Notes: generated from the sequence alone by a model not told the origin. Positions 34,865-44,758 are shown, counted from the first letter of the stretch. The stretch is 64,000 nt of DNA from Rhizobium laguerreae (GCF_002008165.1 NZ_MRDM01000032.1:124001-188000), one strand, 5' to 3'. Program-made: numbers and translations.

Positions 34865-35902
34865 ATGAGCGATCTTAGAACTGGGAGCCTCACGCGTCGG
34901 TCCTTCGGCGGGGTCGCACTCGGATTTACGGCGGCGGGGATCCTCGCGGGACATGCCGCGGGTGCTGACCAGGGCAAGATGGTCGGCCGAAAGAATGGCC
35001 ACGGGCTGGTCGCTGACCGACAAATCGACGCGGGAGACCTCACTGTTGGATACGCCGAACTTGGCCCCAACGACGGATCGCCCGTCCTTCTGTTCCACGG
35101 TTGGCCCTATGACATCAATGCGTTCGCCGAAGTCGCCCCGTTGCTTGCAGACCAGGGCCATCGTGTAATCGTCCCCCATCTGCGAGGATACGGCAGCACC
35201 AAGTTTCTCGCCGACGACACGATGCGCAACGGCCAACAGTCGGCGCTGGAAGTCGATGCCATCAAGCTGATGGACGCTCTGAAGATCGAGCGAGCCACTG
35301 TCGCGGGTTTCGACTGGGGCGCGCGGACCGCCGACATTGTCGCCGCGCTCTGGCCGGAACGATGCAAGTGCTTGGTCTCCGTCAGCGGCTATCTCATCGG
35401 GAACCAGACCGCCGGAAAGGCGCCGTTGCCGCCGTCGGCCGAACTGCAGTGGTGGTACCAGTTCTATTTCGCGACAGAACGCGGTCGCGACGGCTATGAA
35501 AAATACACGAACGACTTCGCCAGACTCATCTGGCAACTCGCCTCTCCTCGGTGGAAATTCGACGACAAGACGTTTGAACGAAGCGCTGCGGCGTTCGCCA
35601 ATCCGGACCATGTGGCGATCGTCGTCCACAACTACCGTTGGCGGCTCGGTCTCGCGGAGGGAGAGAAGCGGTTCGACGAGTTCGAAACCAAGCTCGCATC
35701 CGCTCCCGACATCCACGTGCCTGCGATTACGATGGAAGGCGATGCCAATGGAGCACCGCATCCTGATCCGAAGGCCTACGCCGGAAAATTCAAGGCAAAA
35801 TACGAACACCGTCTGATCAAGGGCGGTATAGGCCATAATCTCCCGCAGGAGTCACCAGAGGCTTTCGCTCAGGCAGTCATCGACGCGGATGCATGGGCAT
35901 AA
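34865..35902 (+). CDS. Tat-exported alpha/beta hydrolase (epoxide hydrolase / dehalogenase-like)
   Basis: 345 residues. A twin-arginine signal (LTRRSFGGVALGF, hydrophobic core to AAGA) indicates export of a folded protein. The hydrolase core shows the oxyanion HGWPYD near residue 78, the nucleophile aspartate in GFDWGART near 143, and a late histidine in GGIGHNLPQ near 325. An aspartate nucleophile in a GxDxG setting is usual for epoxide hydrolases and haloalkane dehalogenases. GGAGAAGC precedes the ATG. Confidence 0.87.
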   Translation: MSDLRTGSLTRRSFGGVALGFTAAGILAGHAAGADQGKMVGRKNGHGLVADRQIDAGDLTVGYAELGPNDGSPVLLFHGWPYDINAFAEVAPLLADQGHRVIVPHLRGYGSTKFLADDTMRNGQQSALEVDAIKLMDALKIERATVAGFDWGARTADIVAALWPERCKCLVSVSGYLIGNQTAGKAPLPPSAELQWWYQFYFATERGRDGYEKYTNDFARLIWQLASPRWKFDDKTFERSAAAFANPDHVAIVVHNYRWRLGLAEGEKRFDEFETKLASAPDIHVPAITMEGDANGAPHPDPKAYAGKFKAKYEHRLIKGGIGHNLPQESPEAFAQAVIDADAWA

Positions 35903-36157
35903 GCACCAGCATCGCTGGACGGTTCTTCCGAGGCTCGCCAGCCATCAGGTACAGCCGAACTCACCTATCGGATATTTGGATAGTATCGATCAGAAAATGA
36001 CGGGTAGTAGGACGCCCGTCATCGTGTGATGAAGCGGGAGGCGCTTCTGCCAGACAGACGTGTCCGCTCCATCGCGGGGCGAGTTATCAGAAGCAGGAAG
36101 CGCCGAAACAGCGACCACCGCGGTTGCGTGGCGACAGTGCCTCGAAAGGATCCTTCG

Positions 36158-37195
36158 TTGGAAATCGGTATCGATAGTTTTGCCATGCTGCTGAACGACC
36201 CCGCTACGGGACGACTGCAGTCAGCCATCGATCGCATGGAGAGCGTACTTGCGGAGGTCGAGCTGGCCGATCAAGTCGGCCTCGACGTCTTTGGCATGGG
36301 CGAACATCATCGAGAGAACGCACTTGATTCCGCGCCAGCCGTGATCCTTGCGGCCGCTGCGGCGCGCACGAAGTCGATCAGGCTGACAAGCGCTGTCGCC
36401 GTCCTCAGCGCTGCCGACCCCGTGCGGCTCTTTCAGGAATTCGCCACACTGGATCTGATATCGCGCGGACGAGCGGAAATCGTGGTCGGCCGAGGTTCAT
36501 CCATTGAGGCCTATCCCCTGTTCGGATTCGACCTTCGGGACTACGATTCCCTCTTCGCGGAGAAGCTGGACCTGTTGCTGAAGATCAGGGAAAAGCCAAG
36601 TATCGAGTGGCAGGGCCGCTTTCGAGCGCCCATCGGCGGCCAGGGTGTCTTTCCCCGTCCGCACCAGCCAACCTTGCCAATCTGGCTGGGTGTCGGCGGG
36701 ACGCCCGAATCCTTCATCCGCGCCGGAACACTTGGCTTGCCTCTGATGGTCGCCATCATCGGCGGTAGCTTCGAGCGGTTTCTGCCGTTGGTCGAACTTT
36801 ATCGACGTGCATGGCTCGCCGCGGGCCACCCCAGCGAGGAACAGAGGGTCGGCGTGCACGCTCTCGGCTTTGTCGGGGAAACTGACAAAGCAGCCAGGGA
36901 AGCGTTCTTCCCTGGCTGGTTCCAGATGTTCACGGACGCTGGACGGGAACGGGGCTGGCCACCGCCAACGCAGGCGCAATTCGACTTCATGTGCGGCCCG
37001 AACGGTGCGTTTCTGGTTGGCAGCCCGCAGACGGTTGCGGCAAAGATCGAGCATGTTAACAGGACATTGGGAGGGATTTCTCGCCTCACCTTCCAGATGA
37101 GCACAGCCGCCTTGGAGACCGAAGCAATGCGCCGTTCGATCGAACTCCTTGGCACCGATGTCGCTCCGATCGTTCGCGGACACCGTCTCGGCTAG
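36158..37195 (+). CDS. LLM-class flavin-dependent oxidoreductase
   Basis: 345 residues, bacterial luciferase-like fold using reduced flavin. The TTG at 36158 is preferred: AAAGGA sits seven bases ahead and family proteins begin at this point (LEIGIDSFAM); the frame is open from 36026 but that part is unlike the family. Conserved segments include GMGEHHREN near residue 48, LTSAVAVLSAADPVRLFQEF near 88 and a LPIWLGVGGTPESF stretch near 180. Substrate unknown. Confidence 0.87.
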   Translation: MEIGIDSFAMLLNDPATGRLQSAIDRMESVLAEVELADQVGLDVFGMGEHHRENALDSAPAVILAAAAARTKSIRLTSAVAVLSAADPVRLFQEFATLDLISRGRAEIVVGRGSSIEAYPLFGFDLRDYDSLFAEKLDLLLKIREKPSIEWQGRFRAPIGGQGVFPRPHQPTLPIWLGVGGTPESFIRAGTLGLPLMVAIIGGSFERFLPLVELYRRAWLAAGHPSEEQRVGVHALGFVGETDKAAREAFFPGWFQMFTDAGRERGWPPPTQAQFDFMCGPNGAFLVGSPQTVAAKIEHVNRTLGGISRLTFQMSTAALETEAMRRSIELLGTDVAPIVRGHRLG

Positions 37196-37633
37196 AGCCA
37201 TTGAGGCGCCTACATTGATCGGCGCCGCTATCTTCGAATGCTCGACCGACCCGTGATGGTGAAGCTGTCGCCGGACCCCCGTCCCTGCGCACCAACCACG
37301 GCGTCGTCCGGAAGGCGATGTCAGGCGGACGCGCGCCGATCGAGGACGATCCGGCCAGCGGGTCATGTGAACTCCAATCATCCGTGGTGCTGCTCGGGTG
37401 ATACCTCCGGCCATTCCTCACGTCTATTGTACCTTGGTGTGCCCAAGGCGGCACCCGATCCGAACGTATCGGAGACACCTTCGTACAATATCGTGGCACG
37501 GTTTTCGGCGCGATTGTCCCGGCAAAGCGGAAGACGACGCAAACCGTGTCCGGCTGCCTCCGCACACAACCGGTCAGCGCATGGCGCCGCTAGGTGAACG
37601 AAGGCCACCCGCGTCGCCCAAACGGAGGCAGGC
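37196..37633. other. Intergenic region, no gene seen
   Basis: 438 bp after the LLM enzyme gene. Long frames on both strands have no ribosome site and no family likeness. Remnants of older genes are likely because an SDR fragment follows directly. Confidence 0.45.
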
Positions 37634-37720
37634 ATGAGCGTGCTTAAAACCGTGGTTATCCCGGGGCTTCGCAGGGAATCGGAGCGGGACTGGTCAAGCC
37701 ATTAGCATCCGGCGGTCGCC
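37634..37720 (+). pseudogene. SDR gene fragment, N-terminal start only
   Basis: ATG 37634, behind AACGGAGGC, encodes MSVLKTVVI. After a one-base deletion where the codon for T of the TGAS motif should be, the next frame continues GASQGIGAGLVK, the SDR cofactor-binding glycine motif. Beyond that the sequence no longer matches. This is a frameshifted stub of a short-chain dehydrogenase. Confidence 0.55.
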
Positions 37721-37893
37721 ATGCGCGCGCCGATTTGGCATGAATTGAAAAGTAATACTTTTAACGAGCGAAGGGTTGGCATGCCCGCCGTCGATGCCTA
37801 TGTGAGTTCGACAGCCGTACGCCGACGGTTACGCAGAGCCTCCATTCAGCATGGCGAGGGCGGCCATGGCTTCTCATTTTGAAAGGATCCACG

Positions 37894-39423
37894 ATGACAC
37901 TCTCCGGCGACCTTCTTATCGGCGGCGCGAACGTGCGCGGCGCGGCCGCGGCATTCTCCGCAATCAATCCCGCCAACGGCAACCCGATGGAACCGCGCTT
38001 CGCGGGTGCGACGAAGGAGCAGGTGGAAGAGGCCACGAGTTTGGCGTGGGACGCTTTCCCGATCTACAAGGAGACGTCGCTCGATGATCGGGCTCGGTTC
38101 CTGGAAGCAATCGCCGAAGGCATCGTCGCACTCGGCGACGATCTCGTCCTGCGAGCGATTGACGAGACTGGCCTGCCACGCGGCCGCATCGAGGGAGAGC
38201 GCGCCAGGACCGTCGGACAGCTTCGCCTGTTCGCCAAGGAGGTTCGCGACGGCAGATTTCAGGAACTTCGCTTCGATCCGGCCGATACGGAGCGCAGGCC
38301 GGTTGCAAAGCAGGACCTTCGGCTGCGAAACGTTGCCCTCGGCCCTGTCGCGGTGTTCGGGGCATCGAATTTTCCCCTCGCCTTCTCTGTCGCTGGCGGT
38401 GACACCGCCTCCGCCCTCGCCGCGGGCTGCCCGGTTATCGTCAAGGCGCACTCCGCCCATCCCGGCACGTCCGAGCTGGTCGGCAGAGCCGTCGCGGACG
38501 CGGTTGCTGCATGCGGCCTTCCGCGGGGGACGTTTGGGCTTTTGTTCGACGCGGGATTCGAGGTCGGTCAGACCCTGGTCGCCGACCACCGCATACGCGC
38601 CGTCGGCTTCACGGGCTCGCGCCGCGGCGGCACCGCGCTGATGAAGATCGCGTCGGAGCGGAAGCAGCCGATACCCGTCTACGCCGAAATGAGCAGCATC
38701 AATCCTGTCATCCTCTATCCCAACGCACTTCGGAGCAGAGGAGCGGAGATCGGAAAATCGTTCGTATCCTCTCTGACCCTCGGCGCTGGCCAGTTCTGCA
38801 CCAATCCTGGGCTGATCATCGCCGTCGAGGGTGCGGGCCTCGACGCCTTCATCGAGAGTGCCGCCGCAGCGCTTTCGGAATCGCAGGCTCAAACAATGCT
38901 GACTGGTGGCATCTTTGACGCATACTGCAATGGCGTCGCAAGGCTGTCGTCATCGTCTTCCGTCTCGCAAGTGGCCGCGGGAAAAGACGGAACGCCCCAT
39001 CAGGCAGCGGCGGCGCTCTTCGAGACGACCGCGGCTGCATTCCTCGCGAATCCGGAACTTCAGGAAGAGGTTTTCGGCGCCTCGGGACTGATCGTCCGCT
39101 GCCGTGACGACGAGGAATTGCGAAGGGTCGTGGGATCCCTGGAAGGTCAGTTGACCATCGCCCTGCACGTGGACGCTGGAGACATCGGGGCCGCCTCGCC
39201 GATGATCTCGCAGTTGGAGCTGCTCGCGGGCCGACTTCTCGTCAACGGCTTCGGAACGGGGGTCGAGGTCTCCCCGGCGATGGTCCATGGCGGACCCTAT
39301 CCAGCCACATCGGACGGACGATCGACCTCGGTCGGGACCATGGCGATCTACCGCTTCCTGCGCCCGGTCTCCTATCAGGACTTTCCGATAGATCTGCTTC
39401 CCGAGCCGCTCAAACTATTCTAA
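37894..39423 (+). CDS. Aldehyde dehydrogenase (2-oxoglutarate-semialdehyde-dehydrogenase-like)
   Basis: 509 residues from ATG 37894 behind GAAAGGATC. ALDH superfamily, in the NADP-type group including alpha-ketoglutaric semialdehyde dehydrogenase. Conserved features: GPVAVFGASNFPLAF near residue 153, the cofactor-loop GFTGSRRGG near 245, the glutamate in YAEMSSINPV near 268, and the catalytic cysteine in GAGQFCTNPG near 305. It probably oxidises a sugar- or amino-acid-derived semialdehyde. It stands between an SDR fragment and an SDR gene in a catabolic stretch. Confidence 0.88.
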   Translation: MTLSGDLLIGGANVRGAAAAFSAINPANGNPMEPRFAGATKEQVEEATSLAWDAFPIYKETSLDDRARFLEAIAEGIVALGDDLVLRAIDETGLPRGRIEGERARTVGQLRLFAKEVRDGRFQELRFDPADTERRPVAKQDLRLRNVALGPVAVFGASNFPLAFSVAGGDTASALAAGCPVIVKAHSAHPGTSELVGRAVADAVAACGLPRGTFGLLFDAGFEVGQTLVADHRIRAVGFTGSRRGGTALMKIASERKQPIPVYAEMSSINPVILYPNALRSRGAEIGKSFVSSLTLGAGQFCTNPGLIIAVEGAGLDAFIESAAAALSESQAQTMLTGGIFDAYCNGVARLSSSSSVSQVAAGKDGTPHQAAAALFETTAAAFLANPELQEEVFGASGLIVRCRDDEELRRVVGSLEGQLTIALHVDAGDIGAASPMISQLELLAGRLLVNGFGTGVEVSPAMVHGGPYPATSDGRSTSVGTMAIYRFLRPVSYQDFPIDLLPEPLKLF

Positions 39424-39668
39424 GCGCGTTTAGCCTCGGGCAACAGAATGTCGTGGATGCGATCGATGCATCCACGACGCAGGTCAGACTGCCGCTGTTC
39501 TAGCGGCCATCGTAGCTTTTTGCCCGCCACCCGCGATGATCTGCGCGGTGCCTGTGACTAGGCCCAGCGGCCGCCCAGTCGAAGGGGAAGGCTTATCCGC
39601 ATCGTAGGCTGTTGCGAGACCGGTCGCCAGTTCATACGTTCTGTCATCCAACCTCACAGGAGCACAAG

Positions 39669-40460
39669 ATGCAGATCGACCTCACAGGCAAGACCGCTCT
39701 GGTTACCGGATCCACTGAAGGCATTGGATACGCAATCGCCCGCCAGCTCGCGAGGGCGGGTGCGGACGTGGTGGTCAACGGCCGGTCCGAAGAAAAGACC
39801 GCAAAAGCCGCCGTCCGCCTGAAAGGCGAAGGCGCCAAGGGAAGCGTGACCGCGGCGGCAGCGGATCTCGCAACCGCTGGCGGATGTGACGCTCTTGTCG
39901 CCCAAGTTCCTCACGTGGACATCCTCATCAACAACGCGGGCATCTTCCAGCCGCTAGACTTCTTCGATGCGGGCGACGAGGTATGGGACCGCCACTGGCA
40001 GGTGAACGTCATGTCCGCCGTCAGGCTTTCGCGCGCATATCTTCCGGGCATGCAGAAGCTCGATTGGGGCCGCGTCATCTTCATCGCGTCTGAATCCGGC
40101 TTTAACATTCCGGTCGAGATGATCCACTATGGTGTCAGCAAGACCGCAGACATTGCGGTTGCCCGCGGCCTTGCCAAGCGCATGGCTGGCACGGGTGTCA
40201 CCGTGAACTCCGTCCTTCCCGGCCCCACGCTTTCGGAAGGCGTCGAGGCGATGCTCGCCGAGGAACGTGTGAAGACGGGGAAACCGATCGAGGAGGTGGC
40301 GGCGGACTTCGTCAAGAAGCACCGCGCCGGTTCGATCATCCAACGGGCCGCGAGCGTCGAGGAAATTGCCAATCTCGTAACCTATCTGGCCTCCCCTTTG
40401 GCGTCCGCAACGACTGGAGCTTCGATGCGCGTGGACGGAGGCCTGATCGACACGCTCTGA
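39669..40460 (+). CDS. SDR-family oxidoreductase
   Basis: 263 residues from ATG 39669 behind CACAGGAGC. Shows TGSTEGIGYAIARQLA near residue 12, NNAG near 85, serine in IASESGFN and YGVSKTADIAVARGLA (catalytic tyrosine/lysine) near 155, and the end MRVDGGLI. A usual-length classical SDR; substrate unknown. Confidence 0.9.
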   Translation: MQIDLTGKTALVTGSTEGIGYAIARQLARAGADVVVNGRSEEKTAKAAVRLKGEGAKGSVTAAAADLATAGGCDALVAQVPHVDILINNAGIFQPLDFFDAGDEVWDRHWQVNVMSAVRLSRAYLPGMQKLDWGRVIFIASESGFNIPVEMIHYGVSKTADIAVARGLAKRMAGTGVTVNSVLPGPTLSEGVEAMLAEERVKTGKPIEEVAADFVKKHRAGSIIQRAASVEEIANLVTYLASPLASATTGASMRVDGGLIDTL

Positions 40461-40757
40461 CTGACGCCACCGACCGGCCACTGCACCGTCTTCGTCGGAA
40501 GTTGTCTCCGCGATGCGCTGCGGTGGCGGGCTATTCGGTGGCCTTTCCAAAGCCCTCCAATTCTCACTCTTCGCAGACCAGTAGCTTATCGAAAAGACGG
40601 CACGTCAAGGAACCGCTGGCGACCGCCAAGGTTTAGCCTCGAGAACATCAGCGCAGATGAGTTCAATGGAAGACGCAGCGAGAGACTTGGGCGAACAACG
40701 TCGACGACTCGATCGCCGTCGCGTCGCGGCAATCGGCGACTAGCTTGGGAATTCAGC

Positions 40758-41246
40758 ATGAACATCGAGACGATCATTTTCGGGCCGAGCGACTGGGTCC
40801 CGAACAACCCGCATCTTCCTGTATTGCTTTACAAAGGGCTGTTTGCCGACAGCGGACCGACCGATTTCGAAGGTCGCTTCGCGGCAAACGGTTGGACAGG
40901 CATCTGGAGAAACGGTGTCTTCGATTATCAGCACTACCATTCCGGTGCCCATGAAGTGCTGGGAATTGCAGTTGGTAGCGCCACGCTGCTGATTGGTGGT
41001 CCCGAGGGGCAGGCAATAGCGGTGGCGGCCGGAGACTGTCTAGTGCTTCCTGCCGGGACAGGGCATCAGAATCTCGGCTGCACGTCGAACTTCCAGGTCA
41101 TCGGCGCTTATCCTAAGGGACAGCATGCCGACATTCAGACTTCGGCTGCTTCAAGCGAAACGCTGACGAAAATCTCGTCAGTACCCCTACCCCACACCGA
41201 TCCCGTTCAAGGACCATCGGGATTTCTCGTCGAGAAATGGCGGTAG
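40758..41246 (+). CDS. Cupin-fold protein (YjlB-like)
   Basis: 162 residues. A single cupin barrel with the metal-binding first motif in YQHYHSGAHEVLGI (histidines and glutamate near residues 60-67) and the second motif in LVLPAGTGHQNLG near 95-107. Many relatives are uncharacterised; enzymatic or sensor roles are possible. It lies in the run of oxidoreductases but is 298 bp from the preceding SDR, so operon membership is unclear. Confidence 0.82.
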   Translation: MNIETIIFGPSDWVPNNPHLPVLLYKGLFADSGPTDFEGRFAANGWTGIWRNGVFDYQHYHSGAHEVLGIAVGSATLLIGGPEGQAIAVAAGDCLVLPAGTGHQNLGCTSNFQVIGAYPKGQHADIQTSAASSETLTKISSVPLPHTDPVQGPSGFLVEKWR

Positions 41247-41455
41247 CAGGCTTGCCGCGTTCGCTGATCTGATCGACTCCACCTCCATCAGCACCACGCC
41301 GGCAGTAAAAAGCCAGGCCTGCACCTATGCCGTGGTATGGCTTGTCCTGTCCCTCGGCCCCACTCGTCCTTGCCCCTCGACCAATCGATCGCAAACACGC
41401 CTCCATGTAGCGTCGTCGATGCCGTGTTTGAGGCGGCGGTCAGAAGGAGACGAAC

Positions 41456-42391
41456 ATGAACCTTGAGACAAAGATGAGCCTGGAAAACACCGCACACACC
41501 GGCAGACCTCAGCTCGACGAATTGGTTCCGTCGCGCTACGCGGTGCGGGTCGGCGAGATTGAGGTGCTGGTGGTCAGCGATGGAGTGCTACCGCTCCCTA
41601 CCGCGATGCTGGGACACAACATCGATCCCGCCGTCCGAGCGGCCTGGCTGAAAGACATGTTCCTGCCGGCGGATGCTTTCGACTGGGCGCTGAACGTGGT
41701 CGTGGTGCGCAGCGGCGACCAGACCATACTCCTCGACGCAGGGCTGGGGATCGACCCGGACCTGCATCTGCCGCGGGCCGGGCAGCTGATCAAACGGTTG
41801 GAAGCTGCCGGCATCGATCTTGCGTCGGTGACCGACGTGGTGCTGACCCACATGCACATGGACCATATTGGCGGGCTGCTCGTCGACGGGGTGAAGGACC
41901 AGTTGCGTCCGGACCTACGCATCCACGTGGCGGCGGCTGAGGTCAAATTCTGGGAGGCGCCCGATTTCTCCCGGGTCTCTATGCCACCGGGGTTCCCGGA
42001 CGCGCTTCGGGCGACTGCCACGCGGTTCGCCGAAGAATATCGCAGCCATTTCAGGCTGTTCGATGACGAGTACGAGGTGGCGCCGGGCGTGGTCGTCCAT
42101 CGCACCGGCGGCCACACCCCGGGGCACAGCGTGATCCGCCTGGCGTCCGGCGGCGACCGGCTGATGTTTGCCGGCGACGCCGTATTCGCGGTCGGCTTTG
42201 AGCACCCAGACTGGTTCAACGGCTTCGAGCACGACCCCGAGGAGGCGGCGCGCGTTCGGATCCGTCTTTTGCGGGAGCTGGCGGAGACCGGCGAGCAACT
42301 GGTGGCCACCCACCTGCCGTTCCCATCCGTCGGCCGGGTGGCGGTCGACGGCGACGCCTTTCGTTGGGTGGCGGCCTTCTGGGACTACTGA
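41456..42391 (+). CDS. MBL-fold metallo-hydrolase
   Basis: 311 residues. The metallo-beta-lactamase signature HMHMDHIGG near residue 128 supplies the zinc ligands, followed by HTPGHSVI (ligand histidine near 222) and FAGDAVF (ligand aspartate near 239). No signal peptide, so cytoplasmic. Similar proteins include quorum-quenching lactonases and other esterases, but class cannot be set by sequence alone. ATG 41456 follows AGAAGGAG; ATG 41474 is an alternative. Confidence 0.9.
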   Translation: MNLETKMSLENTAHTGRPQLDELVPSRYAVRVGEIEVLVVSDGVLPLPTAMLGHNIDPAVRAAWLKDMFLPADAFDWALNVVVVRSGDQTILLDAGLGIDPDLHLPRAGQLIKRLEAAGIDLASVTDVVLTHMHMDHIGGLLVDGVKDQLRPDLRIHVAAAEVKFWEAPDFSRVSMPPGFPDALRATATRFAEEYRSHFRLFDDEYEVAPGVVVHRTGGHTPGHSVIRLASGGDRLMFAGDAVFAVGFEHPDWFNGFEHDPEEAARVRIRLLRELAETGEQLVATHLPFPSVGRVAVDGDAFRWVAAFWDY

Positions 42392-42412
42392 TCGCTTGTC
42401 GGGTTGGGATCT

Positions 42413-42450
42413 TAGAGCGTGTACTCATCGCGTGAATGAGTCCACGCTCT
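42413..42450. other. Inverted repeat after the MBL gene
   Basis: AGAGCGTG ... CACGCTCT flank a loop containing TACTCATCGCGTGAATGAG, which has its own inner complementarity. It may act as a terminator-like hairpin, but no T-run follows. Directly followed by the tandem repeat pair. Confidence 0.45.
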
Positions 42451-42456
42451 ATCGAT

Positions 42457-42569
42457 TTGTTTCTGCGCAATTCCGGACGCAAAACCGCTACACACTTTTG
42501 CTGGAATTGCTCTTGTTTCTGCGCAATTCCGGGCGCAAAAACCGCTACACAGTTTCGTTGGAATTGCTT
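42457..42569. repeat. Tandem pair of a rhizobial intergenic repeat
   Basis: Two copies, 42457-42512 and 42513-42569, of TTGTTTCTGCGCAATTCCGG followed by (A/G)CGCAAAA(A)CCGCTACACA and (T/C)GGAATTGCT. They differ at a few positions. The middle part resembles the single copy at 24,154-24,203. Recognised as a multicopy Rhizobium intergenic element; copy number was not measured. Confidence 0.75.
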
Positions 42570-42616
42570 AACTCAGATCCCTACCCGCCGATCATCCCCG
42601 CGCCCCGGAAGACCTC

Positions 42617-43579
42617 TTGGCCGAAATCGTCAGCCTGCTATTGCCGTTCTTCGGCCTGATCCTGATCGGTTACATCGCCGCCAAGGCGACGAAGCAGCCG
42701 GCCGAAACGCTCGGCTGGCTGAACACCTTCATCATTTATGCCGCCCTGCCCGCTCTGTTCTTCAAGCTGGTCTCGCGCACGCCGATCGAACAGCTGACAC
42801 GCGTCGATTTCATCGCCACCGATATCGCGGCGACCTATGCAGTCTTCATCCTGCTTTTCGCCATCGGCCGCCTGCTACGCGGCAATTCGTTTGCCGATTG
42901 CACCATCCAATCCTTTGCCGGCGCCTATGGCAATATCGGCTATTTGGGACCGGGCCTGGCGCTCTTGGCGCTCGGCGAGGGTGCGGCGGTGCCGGTGGCT
43001 CTGATCATCTGCTTCGAAAACGCGCTGCATTTCGTCGTGGCGCCGGCACTGATGGCAGCTGCCGGCGATGACAAGCGTTCAACAGGCCAGCTTGTCGCCG
43101 ATATCGTCCGGAAGGTCGCGCTGCATCCCTTCATCCTGTCGACGGCGGCAGGCTTTGCGGTGGCCGCCTTGCACATCGACCAGCCGCTGGCGTTTCAGCG
43201 CCTCGTCGACTATCTCGCCCAGGCGGCGGCTCCCTGTGCGCTCTTTGCCATGGGCGTGACGCTGGCGCTGCGGCCCCTGAAGCGGATCCCGGCAGAAATC
43301 TCCTATATCGTGCCGGCGAAGCTGATCCTGCATCCGATCGCGGTTTTCATTTCGCTGACGGCGGTGGGTAGTTTCGAGCCGGTCTGGATTCAGGCCGCCG
43401 TGCTGCTCGCCTGCCTGCCGACGGCGACCAACGTCTTCGTCATCGGCCAGCAATATGGCGTCTGGCAGGAGCGCGCCTCGGCGACGATCCTGATCACGAC
43501 GGTGTTTTCGGTGGTGACTGTTTCGCTCTGGCTGATCGTGATCCGCTCAGGCCTTCTTCCGCTTCAGCTTTTCCCGTAG
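42617..43579 (+). CDS. AEC-family transporter
   Basis: 320 residues with about ten membrane spans in two inverted five-helix halves, as in auxin efflux carrier-family proteins. Key positions: EIVSLLLPFFGLILIGY at the start and a GAYGNIGYLGPGLALLALG segment near residue 105. Bacterial members export dicarboxylates such as malate or other small anions; substrate unknown here. The start appears to be TTG 42617 behind CCGGAAGA. Its last 33 bp overlap the end of the convergent monooxygenase gene. Confidence 0.85.
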   Translation: MAEIVSLLLPFFGLILIGYIAAKATKQPAETLGWLNTFIIYAALPALFFKLVSRTPIEQLTRVDFIATDIAATYAVFILLFAIGRLLRGNSFADCTIQSFAGAYGNIGYLGPGLALLALGEGAAVPVALIICFENALHFVVAPALMAAAGDDKRSTGQLVADIVRKVALHPFILSTAAGFAVAALHIDQPLAFQRLVDYLAQAAAPCALFAMGVTLALRPLKRIPAEISYIVPAKLILHPIAVFISLTAVGSFEPVWIQAAVLLACLPTATNVFVIGQQYGVWQERASATILITTVFSVVTVSLWLIVIRSGLLPLQLFP

Positions 43580-44758
43580 CGCATCGGGAATATCGCGAAA
43601 GCCGCGGCCGGGCTCGATGCCCTCGCGCATCACGATATTGCGCAGCGGCGGTATCGCCGAGAGGATATGCAGGCCGGCAGCCCGCAGCATCTGGACGGGC
43701 AGGAAATCCGAGAGCAGCGAGCGGTTGAGAAGATCGACACTGGCCGTGCGCGTCATGATATCGGCGCGGCGCTTGCGGTCGAAGCTTTCGCCGGCGTCGG
43801 CCGGTACCGGTAATTCCGCCCGGTCGCAGAGGATATCTGCAAGCGCCATGATATCGCGAAGGCTAAGGTTCAAACCCTGTGCCCCGATCGGCGGGAAGAC
43901 ATGGGCGGCCTCGCCAATCAGCGCAATGCGTCCCTTGCCGAAACGATGCGCCATCATTCCCGACAGCGGCCAGACTTGGACGCCCTCCTCCACATCAACC
44001 TTACCGAGCATGGACTGCATGCGCGCCTCGACAAGAGCGCCGAGCTCGGTAAGCGGCAATTCCATGCGGCTCGCCGCCTCAGCGGGATTCTGCACCCAGA
44101 CCAGGCTGGAGCGGCTCCCCGGCAGCGGCACCTGGGTGAAGGGCCCATGTTTGGTGTGGAATTCGGTCGAGATGTTCTGGTGCGGCAGCGAATGGGCGAA
44201 ATTCAACACCATGGCCGATTGCGGATAGGACCAGTTGCGCACGGCAATGCCTGAGGTCTCGCGCAGCTTCGAGCCGCGGCCATCGGCGCCGACGGCAAAA
44301 TCGGCCGACAGCGTCTCGCCGCCGGTAAGGGTAATCGAGACTGACACGGCTGATATCTCGATCGATTCGGCCATATCGGTGAAGCGGGTAATATTGCCCT
44401 CGCCGGCGGCGGCCTCCTCGAGGGTATCGATCAGCGCCCTGTTGGGGAAATTGTAGCCGAAGGCGTCCAGGCCGACATCGGCCGCGCGGAAGGTGGTGGT
44501 CGGCGCGCGCAGCAGCCTGTCGGTGCCGTCGACGATGCGCATGCTGGTGAGAGGGGCGGCTGCGGGACGAAGCTTTTCCCAGAGCGCCAGGCGGTCGAGG
44601 AAGCGGATCGACTGATCCATCAGCGCCGTGGTGCGCCGGTCCTCTTTGGGAGCTACGGGGGCAATCAGCGCCACGCTGCGGCCGCCGCGCGCCAGCGCGA
44701 TTGCGGCGATCATGCCGGCCAGACCGCCACCGATCACCGCCACTTCGAATGTCTTCAT
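43547..44758 (-). CDS. UbiH/UbiF/VisC-family FAD monooxygenase
   Basis: 403 residues from ATG 44758 (MKTFEVAVIGG), giving the usual family length; upstream starts at 44773 and 44854 lack ribosome sites. FAD site VIGGGLAGMIAAIAL, GADGRGSKLRE near residue 160, and GEAAHVFPPIGAQGLNLSLRD near 280 are the three family motifs. The family hydroxylates ubiquinone ring positions. Position behind the DUF934 and sulfite reductase genes is common in rhizobia but does not prove a link to sulfur metabolism. Confidence 0.88.
   Translation of the reverse strand: MKTFEVAVIGGGLAGMIAAIALARGGRSVALIAPVAPKEDRRTTALMDQSIRFLDRLALWEKLRPAAAPLTSMRIVDGTDRLLRAPTTTFRAADVGLDAFGYNFPNRALIDTLEEAAAGEGNITRFTDMAESIEISAVSVSITLTGGETLSADFAVGADGRGSKLRETSGIAVRNWSYPQSAMVLNFAHSLPHQNISTEFHTKHGPFTQVPLPGSRSSLVWVQNPAEAASRMELPLTELGALVEARMQSMLGKVDVEEGVQVWPLSGMMAHRFGKGRIALIGEAAHVFPPIGAQGLNLSLRDIMALADILCDRAELPVPADAGESFDRKRRADIMTRTASVDLLNRSLLSDFLPVQMLRAAGLHILSAIPPLRNIVMREGIEPGRGFRDIPDALREKLKRKKA

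Noticed and set aside
37086..37633. Minus-strand frames downstream of the LLM oxidoreductase
   Set aside because: No ribosome site, unusual composition and no recognisable motif; they overlap the end of the LLM gene.
42457..42569. CRISPR-like repeat pair
   Set aside because: The two copies are directly adjacent without spacers, and no cas genes are present; it is an intergenic repeat.
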